64,000 nucleotides of DNA. Source: Cryptomeria japonica. Taxonomy: Eukaryota > Streptophyta > Pinopsida > Cupressales > Cupressaceae. The notes beneath the pieces were generated by a model, which was not told where the DNA came from, searched no databases, and saw only the letters and a list, made by a program, of their open reading frames with translations. Position numbers and translations under genes: made by a program. This document shows positions 1-12,026 of this stretch, piece after piece; within the stretch, counting starts at the first letter, position 1, and each line of letters begins with the position of its first letter. The DNA lies in assembly GCF_030272615.1 (NCBI RefSeq), contig NC_081412.1, forward strand, positions 27,102,001 to 27,166,000. The letters run 5' to 3'.

Positions 1-535
1 GAGTATTGGTACGCAGTTCTCTAACGCTTGCAGAAGTTGTTCTTACTCAAAACATTGGCCTTGATAAAGGAAGCAAAATCTTTAGATATATTTTAAGTGC
101 AGTGACTCTTAGCCATATGGAAACATTGGAGGCCAGGATAGAGAATCTCAAATTCTGGGGTCTCTTGGCCGAGGAAATCTGGCGAGTATTTAGGATTGCT
201 CCTATAGTCTTAAGTTTCTCCAAGGAAAATATTAGTGAGAAGATGAAATTTGTAGTTAATCATTTGGAGGTCCCTGCAAATTCTGTAGTGAAGCATCCTA
301 AGTTGTTGCAAAATAGTTTAGAATGCTCTATGAGGCCTAGGTTTTTGGTTTGCAGAAAATTGAGTCCAGCACTGGCCACGGTCTTTCTATTCTCAAGGTA
401 TTGATGATGACAGAGGGAAGGTTTATCAAGATTATAGAAGGGCATCCTGACTCTGAAACCCTGTGGACAATTTATGAAAATGTCGTTTCTGATGCGCCCA
501 ATTGTACAAAGAGATCAAGTAGTTTGAGACTATGA
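1..535 (+). pseudogene. mTERF-family protein, C-terminal fragment, frameshifted
   Basis: The translation resembles the C-terminal half of plant mitochondrial/chloroplast transcription termination factor (mTERF) proteins, which are organelle nucleic-acid-binding helical repeat proteins. Repeated helix-turn motifs are visible, such as ENLKFWGLLAEEIWRVFRIA, SEKMKFVVNHLEVPANSVVK and the HPKLLQNSLE segment. The first part is open from the window edge to 404 in frame 3. From about 350 the expected continuation (SSTGHGLSILKV, MMTEGRFI, then HPDSETLWTIYENVVSD) lies in frame 2 and ends at a stop at 533-535. The family match therefore needs a one-base frameshift near 355-362. The 5' end is outside the window. 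The flanking sequence to 760 could be its 3' UTR. It may be a host pseudogene or a fragment carried by the CACTA element that ends at 1164; the window cannot decide. Family assignment is fairly sure, pseudogene status likely. Confidence 0.75.
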
Positions 536-540
536 AAGTC

Positions 541-769
541 AGGACTCCAAAACCACAACAAACCTATTATCTAGTCTTTAGCAGAAGTCGGCCAGGCCTT
601 CCCCATCTAGGTATTGGCTGTGAGCATTTTACTTTCATGGAGGCACCCTTCTCAATGGTAGGAGCGACAATCTTATCTCCTCTACCATTTTTCTTTGTGT
701 AATAACTCTTCAAGCGAGGTATGCATGGCAATTATTAAATGCTAAAATGAGCTTCTCAAAAAATTTCCA
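541..769. other. Non-coding stretch between mTERF remnant and CACTA end
   Basis: I see no coding signal or known repeat here. It could be the 3' UTR of the mTERF gene. It has no counterpart in the other CACTA copies of the window. Confidence 0.4.
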
Positions 770-1164
770 TTAAAAAAAAAAATCACAAAATGGGGTAGCA
801 TACACACGACATGTGAACTGTATGATGGAATACCTCAAAGAGATGTCATTTCATGGTTTTAAGATCACAGGATATGCACAAAATGGATTAATTCGCAAAA
901 AAAACCAGTTGCTTTGATTGCAAAACAAACCTTACCTTGCTTGTGTAGAGATTGCTCTGGCAAGGGCGGGCAGGGAGGCAAGACAGACTTGCTTCGGTTT
1001 GCTTTGAAAATGAAAATGCGTTGTGTTTTTCTTTTTTAATAAAATGCCTGAGGTCGTTAGAATTCCGACGAACACAAGCATTTTTAAAAAAAAATCAAAT
1101 TTTCACACAATGCTTCTTATCCGTCGGAAACCTCCATCGAAATTTGACCCCAAATGTATTAGTG
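770..1164 (-). mobile_element. CACTA element terminus (5'-type end at 1164, element extends left)
   Basis: The plus strand ends in CCAAATGTATTAGTG at 1150-1164, the reverse complement of CACTAATACATTTGG found at 48990 and 50490. Inward of it lie the same subterminal sequences: a GTCGGAAACCTCC motif, AATTCCGACGA, then homopolymer A/T runs. The whole 770-1164 stretch matches 50490-50950 in inverted orientation, including the PPR relic. The family is En/Spm-like CACTA (terminal CACTA, 3-bp target duplication). The flanking TCA at 1165-1167 would be one half of the target duplication; the other half lies outside the window. How far left the element extends is unknown because homology with the other copies stops near 770. 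Confidence 0.75.
815..900 (+). pseudogene. PPR repeat relic inside CACTA terminus
   Basis: This short piece is what remains of a pentatricopeptide repeat. Split over two frames it reads CELYDGIPQRDVISWF and ITGYAQNGLI, the typical end of one PPR motif and the start of the next in plant PLS-class PPR proteins, which bind RNA in organelles. A frameshift falls where SWF meets the second part. The inverted copy at 50825-50925 has the same structure, so this is inherited transposon cargo and not an independent gene. It cannot encode a functional protein. Confidence 0.7.
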
Positions 1165-3365
1165 TCAGATAAATGTACTGTATAAATCTTCAAGGTTGTG
1201 GCTAACTTTGTTATTGTTCATGCAGCAACTATGGCCCTATATAATTATGTTTCTTTGTATGTATGCATAGATTGAAGTTAGTGCTGCCTATCAAAAGCAG
1301 GTTGACATGAGACTACACCAATGTACTTTTCAAACATTGTCACATAATGCTAGGTTTTTGTGTTATTTGTTATTCTATGCAAAGTAAGCTTATTTTGATT
1401 TTATTGCAGTTCAGTTTTTGTTATTTTTCTGTTTGCTAACATCCAACATTTTAATGCCTTAAACCTGCAGGGGTGTGACATAGTAAAGGTCTATTACAGT
1501 AGTATAAAACTCTGTATAGTTATTAGTATACTATTTGTCTAACTTTGTTATTTACCATAACCGACTATTAATGTTTTGAATGTATAATGTCCATGAATAA
1601 CAAGGTTACTCAGATAAATGTACTGTATAAATGTGCACGGTTGTAGGGCCATTACAAGAGTATAAAACTCTGCATGTTTATTAGTATATTATCTGACTAA
1701 CTTTGTTATTGTTCATGAACCTTGTATGCAGAATGGCTTAATCTTCGGGAGGCAAACAACCCTAGTGGAAGCGTATTGCCTTAATTAATTTTGCCAGAAC
1801 ATAATTATAGAGAACCATATGAGGTTGATGATCAATAATAAAGTCAAGCACATAAATGTATTGTATAAATCTTTATAGAGGGTTATATGAGGTTCATGAT
1901 CAATAACAACGTTAGTCATATAAATATACTATATTTAAATTTGTAGGGTTGTGGTTAACTTTGTTGTGACCATACTTGGCTTTGTCTCAATCGGTCAACA
2001 TGAATCCTGAACTCTTTGTTGTCCCGGTGTTGGTGACATGATCTTGGAAATGTAGTTGACTTTGTCTATTGCCATGGACCTCTTAGGGTTTTCGAACCAT
2101 CTGTTATTCAATTGTGTTACTCTGCAAGGTAAGTTTCCTTGGCTTTTATTAGTGTTTGATTTTTTATTCTCTGCAAAGTAAGGTTCTTTCTAGTTTTTTC
2201 GGTTTATTTTTTACCTCTTTTGGGTTTGTTATTTTTCTGTCATTGGATTTTGTTTGCAAGTTGGAAGTGCTTTCAAAGGTATACTCACCACTTAACCCTA
2301 ATTGCTTTTTCGTTGACTCCATTCTCTCAATTGTTTTGATCTACAAGTTATTGCCTTGTTACAGTTAAACATGAACTATCATCTCCTTGAATTTTGCCTA
2401 TCTTTGTTATTCATCATGAACCTTGCATCTGAAATGAGCATATGACGTTCATGATCTACAACATAGTTAAGTAAATAAATGTATTATATAAATCTTTATA
2501 TAGGGTCATATGAGGTTCATGATCAATAACAATGTTTCTCACATAAATGTATTGTATAAATCTGCAAGGTATCTATCTTTGTTATTGATCATGCACCAAC
2601 TATGGTGTTCTATAATTATCTCTCTTTGTATAGTATTGTAATGCCATTTATCTGAACGGTTGTGTCGTACTCAACGACCATTACAACGGTATAAAAGACT
2701 GCTAGATTATCAGTATATTATCTTCAACTAAATTTGTTATTGCTCATGAACCTTGTATGGCCCTCTATAACTATGTTTCTACTCATGGTCCTAATTCAAG
2801 AAAAAACTATAAACCCTAAATGCCTTTACCTTGCAGGATTATGACGTAGTGCATCGCCATTACAACACTATAAAGTTTTGTATAATTATCAGTAAATTAT
2901 CTTTCTAATTTTGTTATTAAGTATAACCAACTATTACTATTTGGAATATATATTATCTGCGTAAGTTAGTTAATGACCATGAACTTCATATCCTTCTCTA
3001 TAAATTTGTTTATACTTAGTATTGTAATGCCATTTATCTGCAGGGTTGTGCCATACTCTATGGCCATTACAACAGTGTAAAACTTTGCTAGATTATTGTA
3101 TGGTCGTCTATAACTATGTTTCTACTCATGGTCCTAATTTGAGAAAAACTATAAAGCGTATAAAATTTCAGAAAGGATTCTAACTACAAAATTCCTCTGC
3201 TAAGCATAGACATCAAGCATAAATTTACTCATGGTTCTAATTCATAACAAATTTATAAACCGTATCAAATTGCCTACCCAAAAGTCGCTTACCTTTGAAG
3301 CATTGAAAATAAGGATACCTTGGAGAGAATAACAGATAACACAAAATCCTAGCACAATGTCACAA

Positions 3366-4570
3366 CCCTGCACATGAATGGCATTAAACTATTGTATCTC
3401 AACCCAAACCGAACCCTAAAAGTTATAAGCATTCCCAACCTGCTAAGAAAATCCAATGATAGGAAAACAACAAATTTAAAACATGTCAAACAGTTTAATG
3501 CCTTTAACTTGCAGGATTGTGACGTAGTGCATCGTCATTACAGTAGTATAGAGTTTTGTATAATTATCAGTAAATTATCTAATGTTTCGAATATATATTA
3601 TCTATGTAACATGGTTAATGACCATGAACCTCATACTATAAATTTGTTTATAATTAGTTGACAAATTTTATCTACGTAACATGGTTAATGACCATGAACC
3701 TCATTTGCTTCTCATAGAAATTTTGATAGGCTAAACCTGACTGAAGAGAACAACATGTACGTTAATGACCCTCATTAATATTTGTAGGTTGCCAGTGCTT
3801 TTACATTTTAGGGTTCGGTGGTGGTTGACATCCAACACTCTAATGTCGTTTATCTACAGGTTGTGCCCTTTATAACCATGTTTCTAATTACAAATTCAAT
3901 AGCAACCATACATGATAAACCCTAAATGCCTCTGCTAAGGAACATCAATCATTATCAGAAAATACTAGACCCTGCACATGAATGGCATTAAACTGTTGTA
4001 TCTCAACCCAAACCGAACCCTAAAAGTTATAAGCACTCCCAACCTGCTAAGAAAATCCAATGCCAAGAAAACAACAAATTTAAAACATGTCAAACAGTTT
4101 AATGCCTTTAACTTGTAGCATTGTGAAGTAGTGCATCGCCATTACAGCAGTATAAAGTTTTGTATAATTATCAGTAAATTATCTAATGTTTTGAGTACAT
4201 ATTATCTGCGTAATATGGTTAATGACCATGAACCTCATATGCTTTTCTATAAATTTGTTTATAATTAGTTGACAAATTTTATCTGCGTAACATGGTTAAT
4301 GACCATGAACCTCATTTGCTTCTCATAGAAATTTTGATAGGCTAAACCTGATTGAAGATAACAACATGTACGTTAATGACCCTCATTAATATTTGCAGGT
4401 TGCCAATGCTTTTACATTTTAGGGTTCGGTGGTGGTTGACATCCAACACTCTAATGTCATTTATCTGCAAGGTTGTGCCCTCTATAACCATGTTTCTAAT
4501 TATAAATTCAATAGCAACCATACATGACAAACCCTAAATGCCTCTGCTAAGGAACATCAATCATTATAAA
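3366..4570. repeat. Tandem duplication of a 604-bp unit
   Basis: The unit starting with CCCTGCACATGAATGGCATT occurs at 3366 and again at 3970 and stays similar to the AACATCAATCATTAT end of each copy. Differences are scattered substitutions and small indels (for example ATACTATAAATT against ATATGCTTTTCTATAAATT). It lies inside the foldback-like block and shows that the block grows by local duplication. Confidence 0.85.
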
Positions 4571-5919
4571 AAAATACTGGAAACGTTAAGTTCAAATAAA
4601 TTCCACATATTCTGTACAACATAAACCGTATAAAATTCCAGAAGGGATTCTAAAACCATAAATTAAAAATAAAAAAATTGCTTACCTTTGAAGAATTCAA
4701 ATCAAGCTTACCTTGCAGAGTATAACGGATAACAGATAAGCCTAGCACAATGTCAAAATTGTGCAGATCAATGGCATTACAGTGTTGGAGATCAACTCAA
4801 ACATAACCCTAAAACCTAAAACCACTCCCAACTTGCAAACAAAAGACAATGACAGGAAAACAACAAACCAAAAAGAGATCAAAACTAAGGCGAATTAAAA
4901 GGAAAGAACCTTACTTTGCTGGAAATAAAAGATCGAACAGTAATAAAACACAAAGAAATTTACCTTGCAGAGTAAAAGACTTCACAGAAACAAAGTCACA
5001 AATCATAGAAAATCCTACCACTATGCCACAACCCTGCAAATTAAAGGCATTAAGCAACAGTCACTTACGTCTTCCTTCAATATTTCTCATGGCCCTAATT
5101 TGGAAAAAACACTAAACCGTATAAAATTAATTTCAAATTAACTCATGGCCTTAATTAGGGAAAAACTATAAAGCCTATAAAATTTCAAAAAGTATTCTAA
5201 TTACAAAATTGCTCTGTTAATTCGAAAATAACTATAAAGCGTATAAAATTTCAGAAAGGCTTTTAATTTCAAAATTTCTCTGTTAAGCTTAAACATCAAG
5301 CATAAATTTACTCATAGCCGTAATTAGTAACAAATTTATAAACCCTATAAAATTTTACAACCAAAACTTTCTTACCTTTCAAGCATTCAAAAAAAGGATA
5401 CCTTGCAGAGAATAATAAATAACAAAAAAATCCTAGCACAACGTCACAACCCCGCAGATGAATGGCATTAAACTATTGGAACTCAACCCAAACCAGACCC
5501 TAAAAGCTATAAGCACTCGCAACCTGCAAAGAAAATCTAATGACAGGAAAACAATAAACCTAAAACATGTCAAAACTAAACCCATTAAAACAGGAGGAAG
5601 TTTACTTTACAGACAAACAAGAACCAAACACTAATAAAGGCCAAGAAAACATACCTTGCAGAGTAACAGAGTTGATGGCAACGAAAAGCAATTAGGGTTA
5701 GGCGGTGAGTATACGTTTGTTTTGGAGATAGCAAAGCACTCACAACCTGCAAACAAAATCCAATGACAGAAAAACAACAAACCCTAAAAAGGTCAAAAAC
5801 AAGTTCCACACATTCTGTACAAAATAAACAATAATCGAACACTAATAAAATGCAAAGAATTTACCTTACAAGTAACAAACTTCATGCCAAAACCTTAAAC
5901 AATTCACGGTTAACCCTAA

Positions 5920-6130
5920 CAACGCGATAAGTTGTAGAGCAAAACAATTGACAGAATGAAGACAAGCAAAAGGTAATTAGGGTTAGGCGGTGAGTATACC
6001 TTTGTTTTATCGATGACAAAGACTTCGAGATTCGTGCCCACCGACAGAGGCCAAGCCAACAAACAGTTCGGGATTCGCGTCAACCGACGGAGCCAAGCAG
6101 GAGTACGATCATCGCACCATCGTCGGGACA
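5920..6130. repeat. Right inverted arm paired with 1958-2370
   Basis: The reverse complement of this interval carries a GTATACTCACCGCCTAACCC segment, a TGTCAATTGTTTTGCTCTAC segment, and CTTGGCTCCGTCGGTTGACG followed by CGAATCCCGAACT. These align with 2278-2350 and 1975-2015 on the left side. A further copy of the GTATACTCACCGCC module in the same reverse sense sits at 5690-5715, so the right arm holds the module at least twice. Confidence 0.7.
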
Positions 6131-6280
6131 ACAAAGTTTTCAGGATTTGTGCGGACCCATGGAGAGAAGCCCAGTGCCCGAAAAAAAATATCCGACCGCC
6201 GAAAAATGAATGGCCGGAAAGTCTTACACTTCGACGGGCAAAATCCCCCACTAAAAGCCTATTGGCTTAAAAATATAGAT

Positions 6281-6874
6281 ATAACACACACAAGATGAAG
6301 ATAAATTCAAACATACATAAGACATACAGTAAGAAAATAATAGAATGGGTATAAAGCATACACAAAACATACATGAAGCATACACAAAAAATAGAATGTA
6401 CATGAAGTATACCGGAATAGAAAAAAGTATACAACAATAATGTTAATACATATTATCTAAAACAAATCAAAATTTCGAAAAAAATTGTATGCTAGATAAA
6501 GATTTATGACAAAGATGTGATTAATGCACAATTCAATTCTCACTTTCTAATACATTAGTAGAAGAATAAGAACACTTTTCAATACAATTCCTATGTGATG
6601 TTGAAAGAAATGTTCTTGGTCATAACAGTGGATGATGCTGACACTTTTACAGTGATCAAGAATAAAAGCTATAATTAAAATGACGCTTTCTTTCTCAAAT
6701 TTTGATAATCCCAAAGATGATGCCACATAAGATTTCTATTTGACTACCACTTGTCTTTGATAGGGATGTAACGTGAAAATCCATTATTTGTTTGCTTTTT
6801 ATGGGGACAAGTTCAATTATTATGGAATTAATTATACAACTTACCTGTTCTGGTTGTAAGGATTGAACGTGTTG

Positions 6875-6909
<35 letters not shown>

Positions 6910-7740
6910 GGATTATTCTGTCTACAAATATGTTACCCATCGCCATTGATTCTGCAAACTCAACTATTTTTCAGCTTGTGCAGTGCATTTAACTTTTTCA
7001 TGTGTATTTCTGTACTGCTGTTATATTCTGGTTGAATCAGAAAAGTAAAAAGAATTTGACGCATCTGACATGGACAGCCTTTTCAAAATTCCCTGGATCT
7101 AGTAAGTAAATGAACAAATTATATGTTTGTTTTCTGTTTTAGGACTAGTGTTTTTTTCTTTATCCAAAAGACTGACATAGATTTTCGGGAATGAGAAAAT
7201 TTGTCGGCAATATAACTGGAGAATATAGTCTTTTCTCGGAAGGAACATCCCGGTTGTTTAGAAAAGTAAGTTTATTTTTAACTTTTTAAAATTAAAAAAG
7301 TTTGTTTAAATCTACAAGTGGGTTGAGGAAAATATCGTATTTCGTTTAATAATAAATCTCATTTTCAATACTTTATATGAAGATAATAATAATACACAAT
7401 ATTTATTAAAGTAAAGTGGTAGGAAAAATAAAGTTAATGTAAGGCATAGCTTTCAGTTGCAATGTCATTAAACAGTAAGAATTGTGAATTTAAGTAGCAT
7501 AAGAGGGTGGAAAGTCAATCATTGAGTTTGGTTCAATTATCAAGTAGGGTCTATTTATCTAGTGTAGGCTTTTAATTTTTAATCTTTCCTATTGGTATAT
7601 TCATCATCAATATTTTAAGCATTATTTATGGTAGGATAAATAAGTAGAGAAAGGTGAAAGAAAGAAAGACAAAAAGATTCTTTTATATTTCATGATGTCA
7701 AGTGATTTGTAGATGGGTTTATAGATGACTTATAGCAATA
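6281..7740. other. AT-rich spacer
   Basis: There is no supported gene. It includes a perfect (TTA)n tract at 6876-6909. Short open frames in this stretch are AT-rich noise with no recognisable motifs. Confidence 0.6.
6876..6909. repeat. (ATT)n microsatellite
   Basis: An uninterrupted ATT trinucleotide run of about 11 units. Confidence 0.95.
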
Positions 7741-7741
7741 T

Positions 7742-7880
7742 GGGACTACCTTGTACTCCTTGCGAGAGGCACCTAATTGTGCTACAAACAAGGCATACAT
7801 ACCTTACCCTCTATGGAATTTGAACTTGTGACCACTTTTTTAAGAGCACAAGTTCTCCACCACTAGACCAAATCGGGTTG
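7742..7880 (-). mobile_element. tRNA-derived SINE candidate
   Basis: On the minus strand a pol III-like box A (TGGTCTAGTGG) near 7870 is followed about 40 bases later by a box B-like AGTTCAAATTCC, and then by a non-tRNA body. This is the layout of plant tRNA-derived SINEs. The tRNA-like part is too diverged to fold as a functional tRNA. I did not find a convincing target duplication, so the 3' limit is approximate. Confidence 0.5.
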
Positions 7881-7884
7881 TTAT

Positions 7885-9100
7885 TTGAGGAAACTTGTTA
7901 TTTGATAAACTGGAAGCACTATGATTAGGATTTCAAGAAGAAATTGAAGGCTAACAAGACTACTCATGAGCATTGTATCTCCAAGCTCAATGTTAAGGTG
8001 GCTAAGAAGCATACAAATCATGTCCATGAGCATTATGAGTGCTTCCAAAGTGACACTTTTGAGGGACAAACTAACTTTAACTAGAAAGAAACGTCAATGG
8101 AACTTTACCAATAATACAAGGTTCATTGAACTTTGCCAGTCATACAATGTTCATTGGCCAATGGTCAAGAAGCACTTGTTGGTGAACAACTTATATCAAA
8201 ACTTTATTTTCTTGCACTTGTATCTATATGAGGACATTGAAATAATTAATGGCTAGAATACATAGAAAAATACACATAATTAATAAAACATTTGGAAAAG
8301 GACCCGTAGAATTTATCTCTTTCAAATTCTAGGTAGGATTTTCCCCTCAAAAAACATGTCAAGTTAGAGGCTATTTTGCAAGAATTGACTAGGGCGGTCT
8401 CTAAGAAGAACCATATCTTATGAAAAAAGGATCAATTCTAAAGGGTTTGAAGAAATAACGAATCCAATCCCACGTATCTTGGGCTCCAATAAAAAATTAA
8501 ACAAGAGATGTTCAAGATTTTTCTAGCATCAATGAGAATTGATAATCCCAAATGAATCAATATAGAACCAACAAAAAACCTTAATACAAAATGTTCCAAA
8601 CAAAGTGATTAACATTTGACTAAAGAAGGATTGACCGAATAATTTGTAATTGATCTACCAATGACTAGCTAAAGACTATAAAACCACACTTTCGTTAAGC
8701 TTTTCCACTATAAGAAAATGTTGAGAGAAAAAGGCATTTCCCAATACAAGGTTTGTAATTGTGAAATGATATATTAGACATACAATTTAACTTTCATCCA
8801 ATTTATGATTTTTTAATAATAGAATATTTACACATTTTTTATTTTCTATGCTATGAGATTTATACACCTAAATGAGGGATATACGGAAAAAATAATAATT
8901 TAAGAGTAATTTTCAATGCATCGATACAATGTAAAGTTCCATCTTTCCAGGTCAGTGACACCCACTCAACTACTTTAAAAATTTTTAATATATTTTATAT
9001 TAAATTTCAATTCCAAGGAAGCATGTCAAATAATATATTTTAAAAACCCTGACCGTACTGGACTGTGTAAAACAGGCCACGGACCGTAAAATTTAAAACC
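7885..9100. other. AT-rich spacer
   Basis: No gene, clear repeat or element boundary is recognised here. Confidence 0.5.
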
Positions 9101-9676
9101 CCGTTACTAAGATCTGTAAAGGCATACTTACCTAGTTATATCTACCGGTAAATCCAGTTTACCTACATCACAGGGAGATGACAGTAAATAGGAAGTTAAT
9201 GCACGATTTGTAGTACGTATATTTATTTATTTGCACGATTGCGAAAGAACAAGTGTTTAAAGTATTGGCTGGCAGTGGGCACGTACTTTGTTTGTGTAAG
9301 GGTAATATTACACCTCATATGCTTGAATAATTTGTCCAATCAAGAGAGGTTGTCTTTATATTCAATTATGACAACATAAGAACAATCAAATCACTACATT
9401 CAATTTATCTTTTTGATTGGAACATTGGAAATTCACCATTGTAATATGGTGGAGGACCTATTTTTATAGTATTTTTGTAAAATATAATTATATATAATTA
9501 TTTATTGTATTATTACATCAATAAAGATGTTTTTTATGTGAAGGTGTAAGTTTTTTTTTTAATCAATTGTTTGAAACATGTTAAAGTGATGTAAATGATT
9601 GAGAAAGATCTGGTCATTCCTTCCTATCAGATTTGAATGATGGACAAATTGGATGAAACCCAGTCCAAAAGGAGTA

Positions 9677-10200
9677 GGGGAAGGGTACCAGTAGTGGACA
9701 TAGCTAACTTCACACACATAGAACTTTCAAACCGTATGTCGGATTTCAAATTTTTTCTTTTGGTTGTCTCCGTATGCGACTTAACTGCTTATAATTAAGG
9801 ATCCAGCTTCTGGGTAGTGACGATGCACGCTGTGCAAATCGTTATGTGTCGAAGGGTCAAAAAGTGGTCATTTCAAAGTGACTACCCATACATGAACTCC
9901 TTTGCACCAAAAGTAGATAACTCAAAATTTGGAGTAGTAGTGGACAAATGCCCCAGTAGTAGATCACCTTTTTTGACATTTTTTTACTATAATTAGCCCA
10001 TTTGTGCACCACTACTAGCCCGTTTGTGCACCACTACTGGGACATTTGTGCAAAATTATTCACTATTGGTACATGTGATATTCATTAATGAACTTTCCAT
10101 TATCAATTTGTTGGGCTCCTTTGCAATCTAGTACTCGGGGGTTGGGTTGACAAAAAGGTGTCCACTATTGGAACTATGTCCACTACTAGTACACTTCCCC
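9677..10200. mobile_element. MITE-like DNA element with terminal inverted repeats
   Basis: The left end GGGGAAGGGTACCAGTAGTG followed by GACATAG is mirrored at the right end by CTATGTCCACTACTAGTACA then CTTCCCC. The flanking dinucleotide TA is present on both sides (9675-9676 and 10201-10202). Copy 2 of the segmental duplication lacks this 524-bp stretch (near 32873), which supports an insertion. No coding capacity is seen. The superfamily is undetermined; a TA duplication would fit Tc1/mariner or PIF-like MITEs, though for the latter three bases (TTA or TAA) are expected. Confidence 0.75.
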
Positions 10201-10745
10201 TAACACGTTTTGCAATTCAATAAAATACATCATGAATTAATATTGCCTTCGTGGGACAATAAGTTAATTAATAATTGAAGTTTTTTTTGTTAGCATGTTA
10301 TTTTGAAGTAGAGCTTACCCAAATCATGATCGGGGACTTACTACCACAAGCATGTAGATGTGGGCCTTGGTGCCCTACATTTTATTTTGTTGTTATATTA
10401 TATCTTTGTCTTAGTTGTGGGCCTTTGTTTTTTATTTATTATTTTGAGAGACATGAAGTTATTGCTTTGATTTTTCAATCTTATTGTTTATGTAAATTTT
10501 CAACCGTCATCCACACACTTATTAGTTTCTTTCTCATTTTCCCATGGCTTTTGTACTTCAATATACTTTATCTTCAATTTTGCAATCTATGTATCTGACA
10601 GTTTGTCATTAATGTAGTGTCTATCGGATCGTTGTAAACACACTAATTTTATATGTGTCAAGAATTGACTATTTAAGTTGTGATCCCGAAAACAACTAAC
10701 ACGCAAAGGGAAAATATACTTCAATAGCTTCAAAATTAGGTCCAT

Positions 10746-12000
10746 CAATATTATGGACAGATTGCTAGCAATGAAGCCATAGTTAGAATAGGACCACATG
10801 TATCTCTGATGGAGTTGTAGATGCCCAATTGATAACAAAGTTATGTTCCAATGATTAACAAAGGAATGTTTAATGATACTCATATTACATCTAAAGATGA
10901 CCTCTCCTTCGTGAATGTTAAAGTTATAAATATTTGATATCCCAAACCATCTTAACCAAGTCGTATAGATTCAAAAAAGGAATAAGATCATTTACAGACA
11001 CTTAGTTGAAGATATATAAATATTATCTTGAAAATTTCTCTAATTGACTTTTTGTGTGAACATTATTGTATACCTTTGAAAGTATTGAATGCCAAATTTT
11101 GATTTCTAGTAATTTTCCATCATAAATTTATCTAGATTATATTAATTAAAGTGACCTTGATGATCAAGTTGCACAAGGTAAAATGAAGAACTTTCTTGTG
11201 TTTAAAAGTTTATCTTCTTTCTAATGAAGGGTGGGCATTTATTGTGACCAAACATAATAGTCCCCTAAAAGTTATAGTTTTAAGGACCCTAGCATTCAAT
11301 CATGAGATTTGTACTTTTGTAAATTTAGGAAAAAAAAAATTTAATATTTTATTTTGACTAATTCATTATCATATGTATTTGTCAAAGTTGCAAGTGCTTA
11401 AAAATTTTATGAGGTTGTTTTATTTTAATTAAAAAAAAACAATTAAATTGTAAAGTGCAAATCTTTTAAATTTTTTTAACCTCTTTAAGCACATAATTTC
11501 TTTTTTTATATATAATTTCTTAGAACTTGAATGAGAACAATTTAAAGATATCAAAATGTTGATGATAAAAATTGGCTTACACAATCGAATCGAAAAACAT
11601 TTATTGAATGCTATAGATTGTGGAAATCTGCTAGCTCTAATATTTTAATTACTTCAAAAAGATTTGGTTTATTTTATTTTATTTTATTATATATATTTTT
11701 ATTAACATAATTACTAAACAAAATTTATTCTTTAAATATATAATAAAAATATCTTTAAAAATTAATATTTTAAATATAAACTATATAAATTAATGAATTT
11801 ATTAATATTGAATATAATTTTTTATTAAATTTCAATAAAATATTAAATAGGAAAAAATAATATAGAACAAAGAAGCCAAAAACTATTATAGTCCACAATA
11901 ATCTAAAATTAGATATCCAATGATTGCTTCCTTCCGAAACAAAAACTAAAATAAAATAATTACATGATAATTATCATGTTTTTTCATTTACAACCATCGA
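10746..12000. other. AT-rich spacer within duplication copy 1
   Basis: There is no gene. Homology to copy 2 is not evident by eye between about 10746 and 12770. Long A/T runs dominate from 11330 to 11870. Confidence 0.5.
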
Positions 12001-12026
12001 AATCAAAAAAAAAAAAAATAGGCCTA

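Larger units (their letters stand above)
1190..6260. repeat. Foldback-like block of tandem and inverted modules
   Basis: About 5 kb consist of variants of a few modules. From 1190 to about 3170 they read forward (for example AAATGTATTGTATAAATCT followed by GCAAGGTTGTG; GTTATTGTTCATGAACCTTG; CATTACAACAGTATAAAACT). From about 3290 to 6000 they mostly read in reverse (TACCTTGCAGAGTAA; CACAACCCTGCAGATGAATG; AACCCTAAAAGTTATAAGCA). The outer parts pair: 1958-2080 matches the reverse complement of 6010-6130, and 2272-2370 matches that of 5920-6003. Such long arms with internal subrepeats are known from plant foldback elements related to Mutator. No transposase is seen. The right edge near 6255 is GC-richer and may be a terminus; I could not match it to a left edge. 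Confidence 0.55.

Noticed and set aside
5916-6270. Overlapping open frames of 111 and 85 codons on both strands
   Set aside because: They lie in the repeat arm of the foldback-like block; GC-richer composition alone keeps both strands open. No motif is recognised.
7742-7880. A genuine tRNA gene
   Set aside because: Boxes A and B are present but I could not fold acceptor and anticodon stems; a SINE head explains it better.
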